Origin: Perca fluviatilis | Lineage: Eukaryota; Chordata; Actinopteri; Perciformes; Percidae | Length of the DNA: 64,000 nt | Direction: 5' to 3' | Assembly: GCF_010015445.1 (NCBI RefSeq) | Contig: NC_053128.1 | Span: 10,639,840-10,703,839, forward strand | Program-made: the position numbers and the translations under genes | Part shown: positions 33,646 to 48,589 of the stretch, piece by piece | How positions within the stretch are numbered: position 1 is the stretch's first letter | How the letters are laid out: the number at the start of each line of letters is the position of its first letter | Notes under the pieces: generated by a model | What the model saw: only the letters and a program-made list of their open reading frames with translations | What the model was told of the DNA's origin: nothing | Databases searched by the model: none

Positions 33646-34713
33646 CAGTCCCTCCAGGATTTTGCGATGTTGCGAAATTCACGCAAATTCAACCAATCAC
33701 TGTGAATTTGATGCAACTCGCAATTTTGACCAATCACCGCAACTTTTCCTCAAATTTGACTAATAACCGGAGTTTCCCACGACTTCAACCAATCACAGAA
33801 GTCCCACGTGCCAGACTCAGTATGTGACGCTTAGAGCCACAGACCAAGCGGGAGTGAGAACGGGTTCAAGTAACACATGTATGCAGCCAAATGAATTTCC
33901 TTGTTTCTGATATGAAGACGAGATGTGTGTGACTCAAATATCTCACGTTTGCCAACAAAACATACACCGAATCATTTCAGACCGTCTGATACTTCCAACC
34001 TGTATACATTTTAACATCAATGTGCGCTGTAATGTTTTTTTCACTTTAAAGTCACTGCTTAATACATCCATGTTTTAATCCTGTCGGCTCTCTGCAGCGG
34101 GCAGGGCTTCTGCTCAGTTCCCCCCGCGACTGACGCGCGCACAAACACACGGTGGATGCAGGAAAAAACGGAGATGAGATGTACACAATGACCTAAATTG
34201 AGGACAACTACGCTCATTATTGTAAGCGCAATGATTAGTTAAAGTCCAATAAATACAGTACTTTATCAAACCGTAAGAATGTGTGGCCCAGGCCAGGTTA
34301 GGAAATTAACTAACAATGTAAAGATCAACAAGCCACTGACACATATGTTCAAATTTGATTCATTCAATAAATTATAATTTTTTTTTGTCTTAAATCCACC
34401 AGCCATTTTCATATTATACCAACATTTGCAGCATCCTGGGCCTTTTTGGTAAGGTTACTAGGAAAACTCAGCCCAGAGTAGTTTTATTCTCAACAAAATA
34501 AGTTTTATTTTATTTTTAAAGAAGTATACCGGAAGAAAATCGCAACTTTTTTTTGCAATTTTCACTGTCTCTTGCAACTTAATTGTAACAAAAATACAAA
34601 AGACATCGCAACTTTTATTGCCGTTTTTGTTTTTTTTACAAAAGCTCCCGCGAAATCAGGCATTTTGGGCCGCAACAATCTCAAAAAAAGGCCGCAAAAT
34701 CCTGGAGGGACTG
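33646..34713. mobile_element. CAGTCCCTCCAGG element, complete, 1068 bp
   Basis: Left CAGTCCCTCCAGGATTTTGC and right GCAAAATCCTGGAGGGACTG are perfect 20-bp inverted ends. CATATT flanks both sides (33640-33645 and 34714-34719). The subterminal left part repeats words such as AACCAATCAC and CGCAA in the pattern of this family. A truncated inverted copy lies at 26851-27275. No transposase frame is seen. Superfamily uncertain (hAT-like CAG...CTG ends, but only a 6-bp duplication is visible). Confidence 0.85.
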
Positions 34714-34771
34714 CATATTGCAGTGATGAGCTGTCTTTCAACAGAAGCACAATAAGTATCATCCTTAGGGG

Positions 34772-35496
34772 CAACCCGGTCTCACTCGAAGGCGTACAAA
34801 TAACACGGGTTTCTACCTGTGAAATACGTGCAATGTGTACGCGAAAGTGAAATTCTACGTGCATTACATACGTGGAGCGCTCCAATTGAAGTAATGGGGA
34901 CCGGTGCGTTTTATATGCACGCAGCTCGCGTCACCACGTTGTGTGTTATTGCGAGAACAGCATCACACACAAAAACATAGATATGGTTGGGTTTAGAAAA
35001 ATAATGCAGGGAAAGGCTTTAGTAACACAAGAAAGTCACAAAAACACACTAATAAACGGTTGGGTTTAGGGAAGAAACATCAAAAACACACTAATAAACG
35101 GTTGGGTTTAGGGAAGAAACATTGGGGAAGGCTTAACAAAAAAACACTACAAAGTCGCAAAAACGCGCCACATAAACACGCTAATAAATGGCCTAACAAA
35201 AACAAAAAAAACACATGCTGAAAATGGCCAAACAAGGGATGCTGAAAATCGCCAAACACGGGACGCGAACCCCGGTCTCCTGGGTGAAAGTCCTGTGTTT
35301 TACCCATCCACCACCCCAACCAACCTCCTTACGCGGTTCCACGTCCCTTTATACTATAAGCGCAGTGGGTTCCATTACTGTAATTGGAGCGCTCCACGTA
35401 TCTACTGTACGCACAATTTCACTTTCGCGTACACATTGCACGTATTTCCCAGGTAGAAACCCGTGGTATTTGTACGCTTTTCAGTGAGACTGAGCT
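34772..35496. mobile_element. hAT-type element with long inverted ends, 725 bp
   Basis: Inverted ends of about 125 bp share CGTACAAAT, ACGGGTTTCTACCTG, GAAATACGTGCAATGTGTAC and GTGGAGCGCTCCAATT. Perfect 8-bp duplications CTTAGGGG flank it (34764-34771 and 35497-35504). The interior carries a tandem GGTTGGGTTTAGGGAAGAAAC pair (35059 and 35100) and no gene. Confidence 0.9.
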
Positions 35497-35504
35497 CTTA
35501 GGGG

Positions 35505-36036
35505 AATGCACATCGTTTCTGATGTTAGCAAAGATGCTAGCACTGAGACAGGCTCAAGCCGTGTTTGTCAAACTACACTGGCGAGTCCACCCTCGCAGGT
35601 CTGTCAACAACACAACAAAACCTAACCATGCAGTCGCTAAATGGATCGACATGGATCACGGACCATCATACAAGCCCCCTTTGAACTATTAGGCTCGTTC
35701 GAGATGAGCCAGATCTGCGCAGAATCGATCACCGGCGATCGCCGCCCAATGCATGCCGGATATATTTGTGTCCGACTTGATCCCAAATTCATGTACACGT
35801 GGGCAACGATAACCTCCCGAGATCAAGGCGGCCGCAGTTTTTAGAGCCATGTGCCACAGTTGCTCTCCACCGAATGCAAGACCCAGGCGGACCCAGGGCA
35901 TGCTGGGAAACGCTGGCCTCTCAGCTGATCAACTCAACTCAACAAACTTTTTATTGATTTGGATTTGGAGGGATTTTAACTGCTATTTGTCTGATTTAAA
36001 TGCTTATTCTGTACAGAACACATGTTGTGAGCAGAG
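35505..36036. other. Non-coding stretch with a possible element end
   Basis: AGGCTCGTTCGAGATGAGCC at 35690-35709 looks like a transposon terminus (partly palindromic TCGTTCGAGATGAGC), but no partner is found downstream. Confidence 0.35.
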
Positions 36037-36213
36037 ATGGACGAGGTGTGGCGAAAGCTGAGTGGGATACTGAAGGACAGAGAACCTGCATCACAGCCCT
36101 CCAGAGAGGAAATGGAACCACTGCCACCAAAGAAGAAGATGGCCCTTCTATTGATGGTGTCACAGTCTGAAAGTGAGCCCACCGTCCAGAGACAAAACTT
36201 GAGACAGGTATAA
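36037..36213 (+). pseudogene. Short ORF resembling the hAT transposase linker
   Basis: A 58-codon frame begins MDEVWRKLSGILKDREPASQ and continues into PPKKKMALLLMVSQSESE before TAA. The lysine cluster followed by a hydrophobic run and an acidic/serine stretch resembles the linker between the catalytic core and the C-terminal dimerisation region of ZBED-type hAT transposases; this is inference from pattern only. The start is not certain: GTGAGCAG just upstream could be a splice acceptor, and CAG|GTATAA at the end could be a weak donor. The flanks show no other piece that can be read. It could also be an unrelated small exon. Confidence 0.4.
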
Positions 36214-36550
36214 TACAAATACTAGTGTCCACTACACAACTATAGAAGCATGTCCACTACAGCAGTGGTTGGCACACCCATCGCTACACTGGCCTCAACA
36301 TAAGAGAGAGAGAGTTTTCTTTGGCACGCCACATTGTACAGAAGAAGAGGTCTGCCTGAGCAACTGGTTAAAAGAAAAGTAGAATTTATGAACTGGAGTT
36401 GGATGTTGGATGTTGCACAAATTCTCACTGTGTGAAAAGGGACTCTTCACTTTGTCTTTTCAAAGCGACTATGACATTCAGTTTGGTCAATAGGCATTTT
36501 CTCATAATGAGATGGCTTGGCTGTTAAGACATTCATGCTATCAAACATCT
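36214..36550. other. Non-coding stretch
   Basis: A GAGAGAGA patch at 36304-36313 and otherwise unrecognised sequence. It may include decayed downstream transposase sequence. Confidence 0.3.
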
Positions 36551-37285
36551 GTATCAACCACCTAGTAATATTAGTTAATACCTTAATTAACATCAACTAA
36601 GGGTTTACTTGTTATCAAGAGATGTTTAACATTTACCTAATGTTTAATATTGTATGATTAACTGTAAAGTGATGCTTATTACTGTAATAACTAATGTAAA
36701 TAGCATCTTACAAACCATTAAACAATGAATCAATCAATACCTTAGTTATTATTAACATTTGTAAATGATAGACACTTTAGTTAGCTGTTATTTCCAGTTT
36801 AGGCTTTTTAGTACATTAACTAGTGTTAAAATAGACACCTTAGTTAACTGTTATTAACAGTTAGTCAAGGCTTGTTACTGCATTAACTAATGGTAAAATA
36901 GACACCTTAGTTAACTGTTATTAAGGCTTTTTGCTGCATTAACTAATGGTAAAATAGATACCCTAGTTAAGTGTTATTAACAGTTAGTCAAGGCATTAAC
37001 AGATGGTAAATAGACGCCTTAGTTAACTGTTATTAAAAGTTTGTCCAGGCTTTTTACTATATTAACTAATAGTAAAATAGACACCTTAGTGTGATTAACA
37101 GTTAGTTCAGGCATTAACTAATGGTAAATAATGCTTCAATTAATACCTTAGTTAACATGAACAAACATGAGCATTGTTAATAAATGTTTATTAGACGCCT
37201 TATTTAACTGTAATTAACGGTACAATTAATGCTTATTAATGCATTAAGTAATACTAATTAATGTACCCTTATTGTAAAGTGTTAC
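36551..37285. repeat. Degenerate 56-67-bp tandem repeat in an AT-rich element
   Basis: At least six units from about 36776, with the core TTAGTTAACTGTTATTAACA, then AGGCTTTTTACTGCATTAAC and TGGTAAAATAGACACC. Unit length varies by internal deletion. The right edge TTATTGTAAAGTGTTACC (37269-37286) is the inward-reading form of GGTAACACTTTACAATAA, a terminus frequent in fish MITEs. The opposite terminus is not clear. Confidence 0.75.
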
Positions 37286-37349
37286 CGATATCTGTCTATA
37301 GAGATTAATCATAATAAATCACAGCTTATTATTGTGATTTAAGTGATTA

Positions 37350-38167
37350 CATTTTTTTTTACAATTGCTAAAACACAATTTTGCAAACTAGGCGGGTTTT
37401 ATCAAAATACTTAACACAATTCACAAAACCACACACTGTAAAATACCTCATATATCCTGCAAAATGAAGCACTGCAACCAAAACTACATATAGTATTATC
37501 AAAATCAACCTTTTTCACCAAATGGCACACACTTCATTCATATTACCAGATTTTTGTCTAACCAACTGTTGGGCATAATGAAAAGCACTCTCCTCTTTAG
37601 TATGCTTTGCCATAATACTAAAATAGTTCAAATTGTAGAAAATTCTTCAGATTGTTCACATGCACAGAAATATTTGCAGATACACACACATGCTGTTGAA
37701 ACATTTTTATTTTTTATTTTTCACCAAACAAGTCAGTGCAACATATGAACAGCAGATATATTTACATTGCACTGAACAAAAAATATGCTCACAAAAAACA
37801 GTAAACTGAAAAAGAAAATTGCAGAAAAAAATGTGCACACCTGTGGTCTTTTCATAGTGCTTACTTCCTGATTGAAGTGGTAACAATTAACCATTGAGGT
37901 GTTTGGCCAGGTGGCTGATATATTGAATTTTGAATGGCAGTGTTTTGAAATGGCAAACATGTGACTTTAAGTCAGATTGTTGTGTCTTATGCAGAGAACC
38001 GTGTTCAGTGCATTTAAAAAGTGCCATTTTGAATTGCAAAATGTGTGTAAAGCAGAAAATGTGTTTAGACTTTTGGAGACTTGAGAAGAGGTTTTGCTCT
38101 CTGTGTGTCAGTTTAAATAATTGTGCTATGCATGTCATTTCAGTGTGTTAGCAATTGGAAAAAACTG
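37350..38167. mobile_element. Tc1/mariner-type element, 818 bp, decayed
   Basis: TA flanks both ends (37348-37349 and 38168-38169). Inverted ends share an inexact T-rich start and CAATTGCTAAAACAC / CAATTGCTAACACAC. The interior is AT-rich with no open transposase frame, so it is either a non-autonomous derivative or heavily decayed. Confidence 0.7.
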
Positions 38168-38169
38168 TA

Positions 38170-39202
38170 AAGAAGAGAGAGAGAGTTTTTTCTTTCAAGA
38201 GTACATATGAGGATCTTCTACGAAATGGTTTGAATTTTTAATCAATCTCCTCTTTGGTAAGTGGCCTAAGCTGGCTGGCGTGTAGCTGAAGATTTTATGA
38301 AATGAATGATATCGAAAGGTACACTACAATACAGCCAAAAAGTAGGTGTACACTTGAACATAACACCAATTTGTGATTGTTGAACTTGGCTTCAATATGC
38401 TGCTACAACAGCCTTCACATTTACATTTTATTCTCAATGAAAAACAAAGCCAGACTGAAGAGTTTATCGTCTGTACTCACTTTGAACTTCATACTTTTAA
38501 ATGTCATACTCTCATAAAACTTTCACTAAGTCACTAAATAGTGTGCCAAGGCTAACCCAGAAGTCAAGTCAGGCTGGAGCTATATCTTATAATAGGCACA
38601 TTTTCATAATGGATTGTATTTTTTCATCTCTTTTGTCTGAATCACCCGAAATAAGTACCAATTGGGAGACTAAACACCATCCCAGCAATGAATCACAATA
38701 TGACGTGATTAAAGAAAGGGGGGACTAAATCAAATATTTGAAAGTGTTATGGACTGTGGGTATAACTTTATCTGAGGACTAGGACTTTTGTTATTGCCAG
38801 AAAAACCTAATTACAGCGATTTTAATCATAGAAAAATCAAAAACGTATTAGAGCTTGCAATAATAACCATTTTCTCTCTGGTTTGGACATTGACAAGCTC
38901 TAATGAGAGAGAATGTAAAATGCTTTCCGACCGTATAAATAAAAAATGTCCAAAGGTGTCCTTGCTCTAACAGAACTCTTGCATTTAGCCTTTCCATCCG
39001 CAATAATAATGCAAGCAAACAAGAGGTGGGATCAGGCAAGGCTACCCACTCATGCTGTAATGATGACCACATAGAGCCCTCAGCGTGTCCTCCACAACAC
39101 CTGCATAATGGGCTTACAGAGGAAAAGCATGGCAAAGAGGGAGACATCTCCTGCATTGGTTTGTTTGTGTTGGTGTTGCTGGAGATGGAAACCAAGCAGA
39201 TC

Positions 39203-39233
<31 letters not shown>

Positions 39234-39269
39234 CAAATCTCACATTTGACTAAATCTGCCTGCAGCTGT
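38170..39269. other. Non-coding stretch with a (CA)n tract at 39203-39228
   Basis: Unrecognised except for about 13 CA units at 39203-39228. No exon or repeat end is supported. It lies upstream of the possible gene start at 39270-39902. Confidence 0.4.
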
Positions 39270-39902
39270 CAAACACTGCATTGAATGCTTTCTCCCTCTC
39301 CTTTTCTGTCTCCCACTTGTCCCCCACGCAGGCGCGCGCGCACACGAAGACCATGCTCGCCAATGCACTGCACAGGAGCCCCTGACAGTGCCCGTGCCTG
39401 CTGCCTGGCGTCTCTGTCGCTCCGCTGGATGTTTGCGCAGAGGACACCTGCCTCCGCCGCTGACTGCGCCGATCCCCGCGGCAAAACCCACCTCGTTTCC
39501 ACCTCCTAACTTTTGCAGCGTGTGACGTTTATTTTGTGTTTGTTTTTTGTCGTTGTCGCGGGCACCTGTTCCAAGACTGTTTCTATCGGATGAAAAAACC
39601 CTGTAGAGCCCGGGCGTTTGACTTCCAACTTGGCACTTGGATGGATATTTGTGACAGGTCTGGAAAGTTGCCCTGCGTCATGGAGCATGGGCGCAAACTT
39701 TAAGAGCTTTTTTATTAATTTTTTTAATAAAAGGGAGACAGTTAAATTAGAATGAAGGCAGGTGAGTCACCCCTCGCGTGAGAGGCAGAGCTCCGGAGCT
39801 CTCCAGGTACTGGGAACGGAAAGGCGACACGGACGAAGTCGTGATCTGTGCGGCGGATTGCGCCACGGAGGACGGAGGGAACGGACCGATGAGACAACAT
39901 GG
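39270..39902 (+). promoter_or_regulatory. Candidate promoter and first exon of a host gene
   Basis: This 630-bp stretch is GC- and CpG-rich against an AT-rich background, contains no recognised repeat, and ends ACAACATGG|GTAAGTAAG, a consensus splice donor (GT at 39903) directly after an ATG (39899-39901). A second donor-like site lies earlier: GAATGAAGGCAG|GTGAGT near 39763, also after an ATG. A long 5' leader with a very short coding start before a large intron is common in vertebrate neuronal and adhesion genes, but only about one codon would be in this exon, so the product cannot be named. It could equally be a CpG-rich non-genic patch. No TATA box is evident. Confidence 0.4.
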
Positions 39903-41663
39903 GTAAGTAAGTGGAGGATTGTCTCGTTTTGAAACGATAGCCGCCAGAAAATAAAGAAGCCCGGGAGCCTCCAAGTGATTAGGCCAGTTGAGCGCACTTG
40001 TGGTTCTTATAACAATATGGGTTGATTTTTCTCCGTATCTGCGAGTGTGTGGATGTTCCGAAAATTCCAACAAATATTTTCGCGGCTTATTCCTGCACAT
40101 CTCCAGTTTTTCAGAGCTGTAGGCTATAGGCTACTTTTGCTCTTATTTTTCTGCAAATATTCCCTGAGATATATATATATATATTATTTATTTTTGCGTT
40201 CAAGACCAACATCACCACTGAAAGGTGTTCCTTCTTTTAGTCCCTCTTAAGAAAATAAATAAAAAAATAGCCAACTGCAGGCGGGAATGTCAGTGCATCT
40301 CAGAATGAAGGGGAGGAGGGAGACAATAATGCTCTCACCTTTTTTTTATCATGTGGAAGTGAAAATCTGTAGCAGTCGTGCCAGCGCACAATAGGTTGAA
40401 GCTAAATAACAGCCCATTATCTTATCAGATGACGCCCATTGCCGCTTAAGCTCAAATGACAAGTTCCCCCCAAATTCCCGATCTGACCTTAAATGACCGA
40501 AACGTGGCCTCCCCCTCAGCCTCCTCTCGTCTTTCCCTTCAAAAGCTTTAACATGTTTTTAATTCTCCTACCTCCTCCTGACAGCTCCGGGCACCTACAG
40601 TCTCATCCCACACTGCCTATCACCTCCTCCATTTTACTGACTGTGGGTGCTCCAAAGCTGAATTCACCGCTCAGCCTCACAAACCCACACTTCTCTTTAG
40701 TGTTTCCGCGGCTTCGCGTTCCGCAGCTCCTGTCTTTGTGTGCGCGCGTGTGTGCGTACGCGCGCGCGCGTATATTATTGGACTGTGGGTGTTATCATTG
40801 AAAATGCGATGACATGGTGTTGACTTCCAAGCCTTCGCAGCGGCTCTCGTCGAAAAGTCTCACGTTGTTTCGTGCCCTTTATTTCAGTGCAACTCTAGTT
40901 TTTGAATATCGCAGTGAAGGACGATTATTCCTGCCACAGAACGCGCACGGGCGCACACACTTGTTTGATTGGCGGTTAGGTGCAGAGAGAGAGAGAGAGA
41001 GAGAGACTTTTTGATACTGCACTACTGTGATTGATATTGTTTGTCTCCAATTCTCGCTTGGTTGGATTTATGCTGCTGTTTCGTTTTCATTTTTGATACC
41101 CAAACATAGGGAAAAGCTGACACAGGCTGGAGAGATGCATGCTGCCCACACATCTGTGCAGAATTGTGGCACTTACCCAAGTAATGAGCAGCTTAGTGCA
41201 ACTAATGAGCACACAGTTTTAATTATGTCATCACAATTACTATAAGCCAAAAGTAAGGGGCTGCATTTGTTAGAATACCAACACTTCTGACTGAAGCTCT
41301 CTCAGTCACAGCATCCATCTTTATCCATCGCCTTGTTTTTTTACAGATTAAATATACAGGCCTCGGATGAAGTCCCCCAATTTGACAATAAAACATGACA
41401 TTGGTTATCTTAAGCATCTGCCCAGAAGGGCAGAATGTTTTGGCCAGCAGCTAAGTAACAACTGTTCAAAGAAGCGACTGTTATCACCGGCTAAGGGTGA
41501 ATAATTGCCCTCACAATTTCCTTTAAACCTGAAACAACAATTCACGACACCACAGTATTCACTTTACAGTGATATAAAACCGAGAAAAGCAGCATATCTT
41601 CACATTTACAAAGCTGGAACTACAAAATTAGTTTTGCCGTTTGTGCTTGAAAAGGGACTTAAA
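39903..41663. other. Possible first intron; no other gene signal
   Basis: Holds (AT)n at about 40171-40188, alternating GC/GT DNA (GTGCGCGCGTGTGTGCG and on) at 40737-40771, a GA run at 40986-41007, and the inverted duplication copy at 40638-40733. No second exon is recognised. Confidence 0.4.
40638..40733 (+). repeat. 96-bp inverted duplication, arm 1
   Basis: Reverse complement of 45253-45348 with two differences in 96 bases (CACCGCTCA / CACCACTCA and CCGCGGCTT / CCGTGGCTT). Homology starts at TGACTGTGGGTG and ends at AGCTCCTGT, next to a GT-rich tract in both copies. Confidence 0.9.
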
Positions 41664-41857
41664 GGTGCTTGGGTGGCTCACGTGGTGGAGCGCGCCCCCA
41701 TGTGTAGAGGTTTTCTCCTCGATGCAGCGGCCGCAGGTTCGGCTCCAACCTGCGGCCCTTTGCTGCATGTTGTTCCCCCTCTCTGTCCCCTTTCATGTCT
41801 TCAGCTGTCCTGTAAAAATAAGGCCTAAAATGCCTAAAAAATTATCTTTAAAAAAAA
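41664..41857 (+). mobile_element. tRNA-derived SINE S1, copy 1
   Basis: A tRNA-like head with box A-like GTGGCTCACGTGGTGGAGCG and box B-like GGTTCGGCTCC is followed by the shared body (CTGCGGCCCTTTGCTGCATG, CATGTCTTCAGCTGTCCT) and an A-rich end. 15-bp direct repeats flank it, GAAAAGGGACTTAAA (41649-41663) and GAAAAAGGACTTAAA (41858-41872), one mismatch. It is transcribed by RNA polymerase III in active families. Confidence 0.88.
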
Positions 41858-41872
41858 GAAAAAGGACTTAAA

Positions 41873-45348
<3,476 letters not shown>

Positions 45349-45921
45349 ACGCGTGTTCGTGTTGTGGGAGTACTACTTAAGGGGACCGGTGTTTTAATCC
45401 AAACAACAATATCTTTTCTAATCTTAGTTGTTTGGTGCCTAAACTGTAGGATATCGCACTAATTCTTTTGCATAAGTTTTGGTACGATATCATAGGAACC
45501 CGTTCATGAGAATGCGTCACGTCATTTTAGAAGTTTTACGCGACTTATTTTAAGCCTATCCCTAAAGTTTACTAACCCTTACTGAGTATTTGAGTTGCCT
45601 TAAATGTAACTAGTTCCGTTTCACAACGTTAACTTTGTGTGTAAAACTGTGCCCGTTACATTAAATAGAACGGTCACGCGAGTACGGTAACACGATTAAA
45701 CCGCCACCGTGCGGCAGTAAGTTGATTCGAAAAATAAAATGAGACAACTAAAAGTCACTCTTCTTAAATGCCATCATATCAAATAGTTTCCATTGTGTTT
45801 TAATCATTTTTATGGGAAGGAGTCATTAAGTTTTCTATATCTTTACAGCCAAGGAATTAAGCTATTGCAAGTGTCTAAGAAAGATAAGCAGCACAGTAAA
45901 GAAGCGGATATTAAAGCAAAC
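45349..45921. other. Non-coding stretch with a degenerate repeat
   Basis: About 45370-45720 carries words such as TGGTACGATATCATAGGAAC and ACGCGAGTACGGTAACACG that look like an old dispersed repeat; no ends are fixed. Confidence 0.3.
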
Positions 45922-46352
45922 CGTCACCTTCCTAAAATAATTGCCTAAGTCATTTTTTAACAAAAATGATTTTGTTGCCTAAATCATCTCCTCATGGTGC
46001 AGGCCACCTCTGGTAAAATTGCTTACATCCTCAGTTGAACAGGTCATGTGATTCTACACCTTTTAGTAAAATTGCGTATGTCAAGCATGTGACTTAGGCA
46101 GTTTTATTTTTTGTGTTTTCCGAAAAACCTGGAAAAATGACTTTTAACAAAAATGATTTCTTTGCCTAAATCATCTCCTCATGGTGCTGGTCACCTCTGG
46201 TAAAATTGCCTACATCCTCAGTTGAACAGGTCATGTGATTCTACACCTTGTATAACTGCCTATGTCAAGCATGTGACTTAGGCAGTTTTATTTTTTGTGT
46301 TTTCTGAAAAACCTGAAAAAATGACTTAGGCAATTATTTTAGGAAGGTGACG
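45922..46352. mobile_element. MITE with perfect 37-bp inverted ends and a duplicated core
   Basis: The first and last 37 bases are exact reverse complements, starting CGTCACCTTCCTAAAATAAT. AAAC flanks both sides. The core is a tandem duplication of about 187 bp starting at 45959 and 46146, each with AACAAAAATGATTT, CTAAATCATCTCCTCATGGT and GACTTAGGCAGTTTTATTTT. The last words echo the terminal GACTTAGGCAATTATTTTAG, so the core contains a decayed end. Nothing is coded. Confidence 0.9.
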
Positions 46353-47180
46353 AAACATAAACTCTGTACACTATTTTATAAATGATTGCTGCAGTTTTGC
46401 TATCTCTCATGGATCGTCATCAGGCACGAACCTCCTGTCAGATGAAAACACTGCAGCAACAGATAATTAATGCTTTAAAATGAATATAAAGCAGTGTGCA
46501 GATTACACTTTTGCCTTGAACGCTCTTAAGAATTTTCTTCTTTGTCTACTCTAGAATGGGGAAAAAATAGGCTTGACAAACATGCCTAAACAAATGTATG
46601 ATTACTAGATATTCAGAGGGCTCAAAGTCACTGAAATAGCAGGCAGCGCTATGGCTGAGAGAAAGCTGTAGGCACTGGACCATAATGGGTTGGCTAATAC
46701 TTCTGGAAAAAAGTCACTTTTCCAAGTGGACCTCCATCCAACTCGTCTCATGAAGGCAGCCGGTTTCCACAGCAGGCAGCTGTCATGGAAAAAAACCTGC
46801 TGGTGTGAAAATGTTGACATTAAAAATAATCACTTAGCCTTTGTAAAGGTCTCTCTCCTTGCAGGTTATACTTTACTCCCTTGACAGGTATACTATGTGA
46901 CTTTAAGAAGTAGGCAAAAGGTATTTCTATTGTGATTTCTATGAGACAGCTGTTTGAGATTGAACTTCTACCATTTGTTGGGCAGCTTCACATAAAAGCT
47001 CACGAGAGTTAAGAGTAGCAATCTAAATGTTGAAACAACATTCGTTGGATAGTCCAATTAGAATCAACAGAAAAATAAAAGATTATTAATTGATTTATTA
47101 TATTGGTCCATTATATTTAAATGCCAAAAATGTTCTGGTTTTAGCTTCTCAGATGTTCTGATTTTCTGCCTTTCTTCGAC
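46353..47180. other. Non-coding stretch, nothing firm recognised
   Basis: AT-rich. Frames at 46605-46884 on opposite strands overlap each other and lack motifs. Confidence 0.35.
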
Positions 47181-47184
47181 TTAA

Positions 47185-48589
47185 AGTGCTCATATTATGC
47201 TCACTTTCAGGTTCATAATTGTATTTAGAGGTTATATCAGAATAGGTTTACATGGTTTAATTTAAAAACAAAACACCATATTTTTGTTGTACTGCACATT
47301 GCTGCAGCCACTTTTTTCACCCTGTGTGTTGAGCTCTCTGTTTTAGCTACAGAGTGAGGTATCTCCCTTCTGTACCATCGCACATGCGCAGTAAGCACTG
47401 CTAGCCAGTCAGTTGCAGAGTATGAGGGCATGCTATGCTAGCAGCTAGGCGAGCATTATAACGTGTGTTACAAAGTGACGCTTGTTTGTCTCTGAAGTAA
47501 AGGCTGGACTACAACAGAGCGGTTTGGAGCAGTTTGTGAACAGTGTTTTCTGTTGGAGATGGTAAGTCCCTTTGGGGTGGACTTTTTCACTTTGTTAACC
47601 TATAACATGCACAAAAAAGATATATAACACAATAAAGGAAAGGGAAAAAGCCAAAAAGCATAATATGAGCACGAGGCTGTCCCAAACGATTATTTTTTAA
47701 ACGATTAATCTAGCGATTATTTTTTCGATTAGTCGACTAATCTAACAATACATTTTTCGATTAATCTAACTATTCATTTTTCAATTAGCGATTATTTTCC
47801 CTTTTCTCAATTATTAACAATTTACACAATGCAAATTTCAATAAGGTTCAAATCTCTATTTATTAAAACTGTTTAACACTGCACTGTTCAAGTAAAATGA
47901 ATTTTTAGTGCAACCTGAAGCCAGATACAAAAATGAAAACTTAAAGTAAACAGAGCAAGTGCAAAAAGAGTAGCCTGTATTTGCTTTTTTTAACAGTAGT
48001 AGGTAAAATAATGAATAAGCTCTTGTTTAACATCCAAGCACTTTTCCCTTTAATTTAACTTTAATTATTTGTATCTGAAGGCTGGTTAAGCACTTTAGGG
48101 AATTTTTTTTTGTCTCGTTCCAGCGATTGGCACATCGGGTCGGATATGCGTTAGCATGTTAGATGTATTTCCACTCACATACCCAACAACTGCTGAACAA
48201 CGCCGACACACAGTCCTCGTCTTATCCACCACTCTCTCACCTGTAGCCGACTACTGGAACTGACCCGAAGACCGACATTTTCGAGGCGGGGGCGGCGTGA
48301 GACGAGAAGGCATGACGCGGGAAGCTCCAGGCTGCAGCCATACAGTCTCAAAGTTTTCCCAAACTTGCGATCTTAAAGAGGCCGGCAGGGAACTCTTGTG
48401 GGTCGCCACCACTCGCCATACTCGTTCTTTCGTGCTGTTATCTCTGACTCACTCACTGGACCGTCGACCTGACAAAAAACTGCACGTAGGCGGAGAGCTC
48501 GGCTAGCTTCAGAGCTAAGGCGGGGCTACAGTTTAGGTGTCCCTAGAACTATCTAACGTCGACGAATCGTCCCAGCCCTAATGAGCACT
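47185..48589. mobile_element. TTAA-inserted element K1, copy 1, interrupted by a hAT
   Basis: Starts AGTGCTCATATTATGC and ends GCATAATATGAGCACT once the nested hAT is removed, perfect inverted ends inside TTAA (47181-47184 and 48590-48593). The AG...CT ends with TTAA favour Kolobok. Its own sequence is about 490 bp. A second copy's end is at 63239-63810. Non-autonomous. Confidence 0.85.
47673..48580. mobile_element. hAT-type element, 908 bp, nested in K1
   Basis: Ends GAGGCTGTCCCAAACGATT and, read inward from the right, TAGGGCTGGGACGATTCGTC. The 8-bp duplication ATGAGCAC is perfect (47665-47672 and 48581-48588) and falls inside the right terminus of K1. The interior repeats CGATTA words on the left and has no transposase frame. 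Confidence 0.9.

Noticed and set aside
39240..39509. Several frames of 65-83 codons on both strands in the GC-rich block
   Set aside because: High GC lowers stop frequency; the frames overlap in all phases and have no motif. The block fits a 5' leader better.
40493..40801. 102-codon frame with near-identical wording to a frame at 45026-45349
   Set aside because: The similarity comes from the 96-bp inverted duplication; outside it the frames are unrelated.
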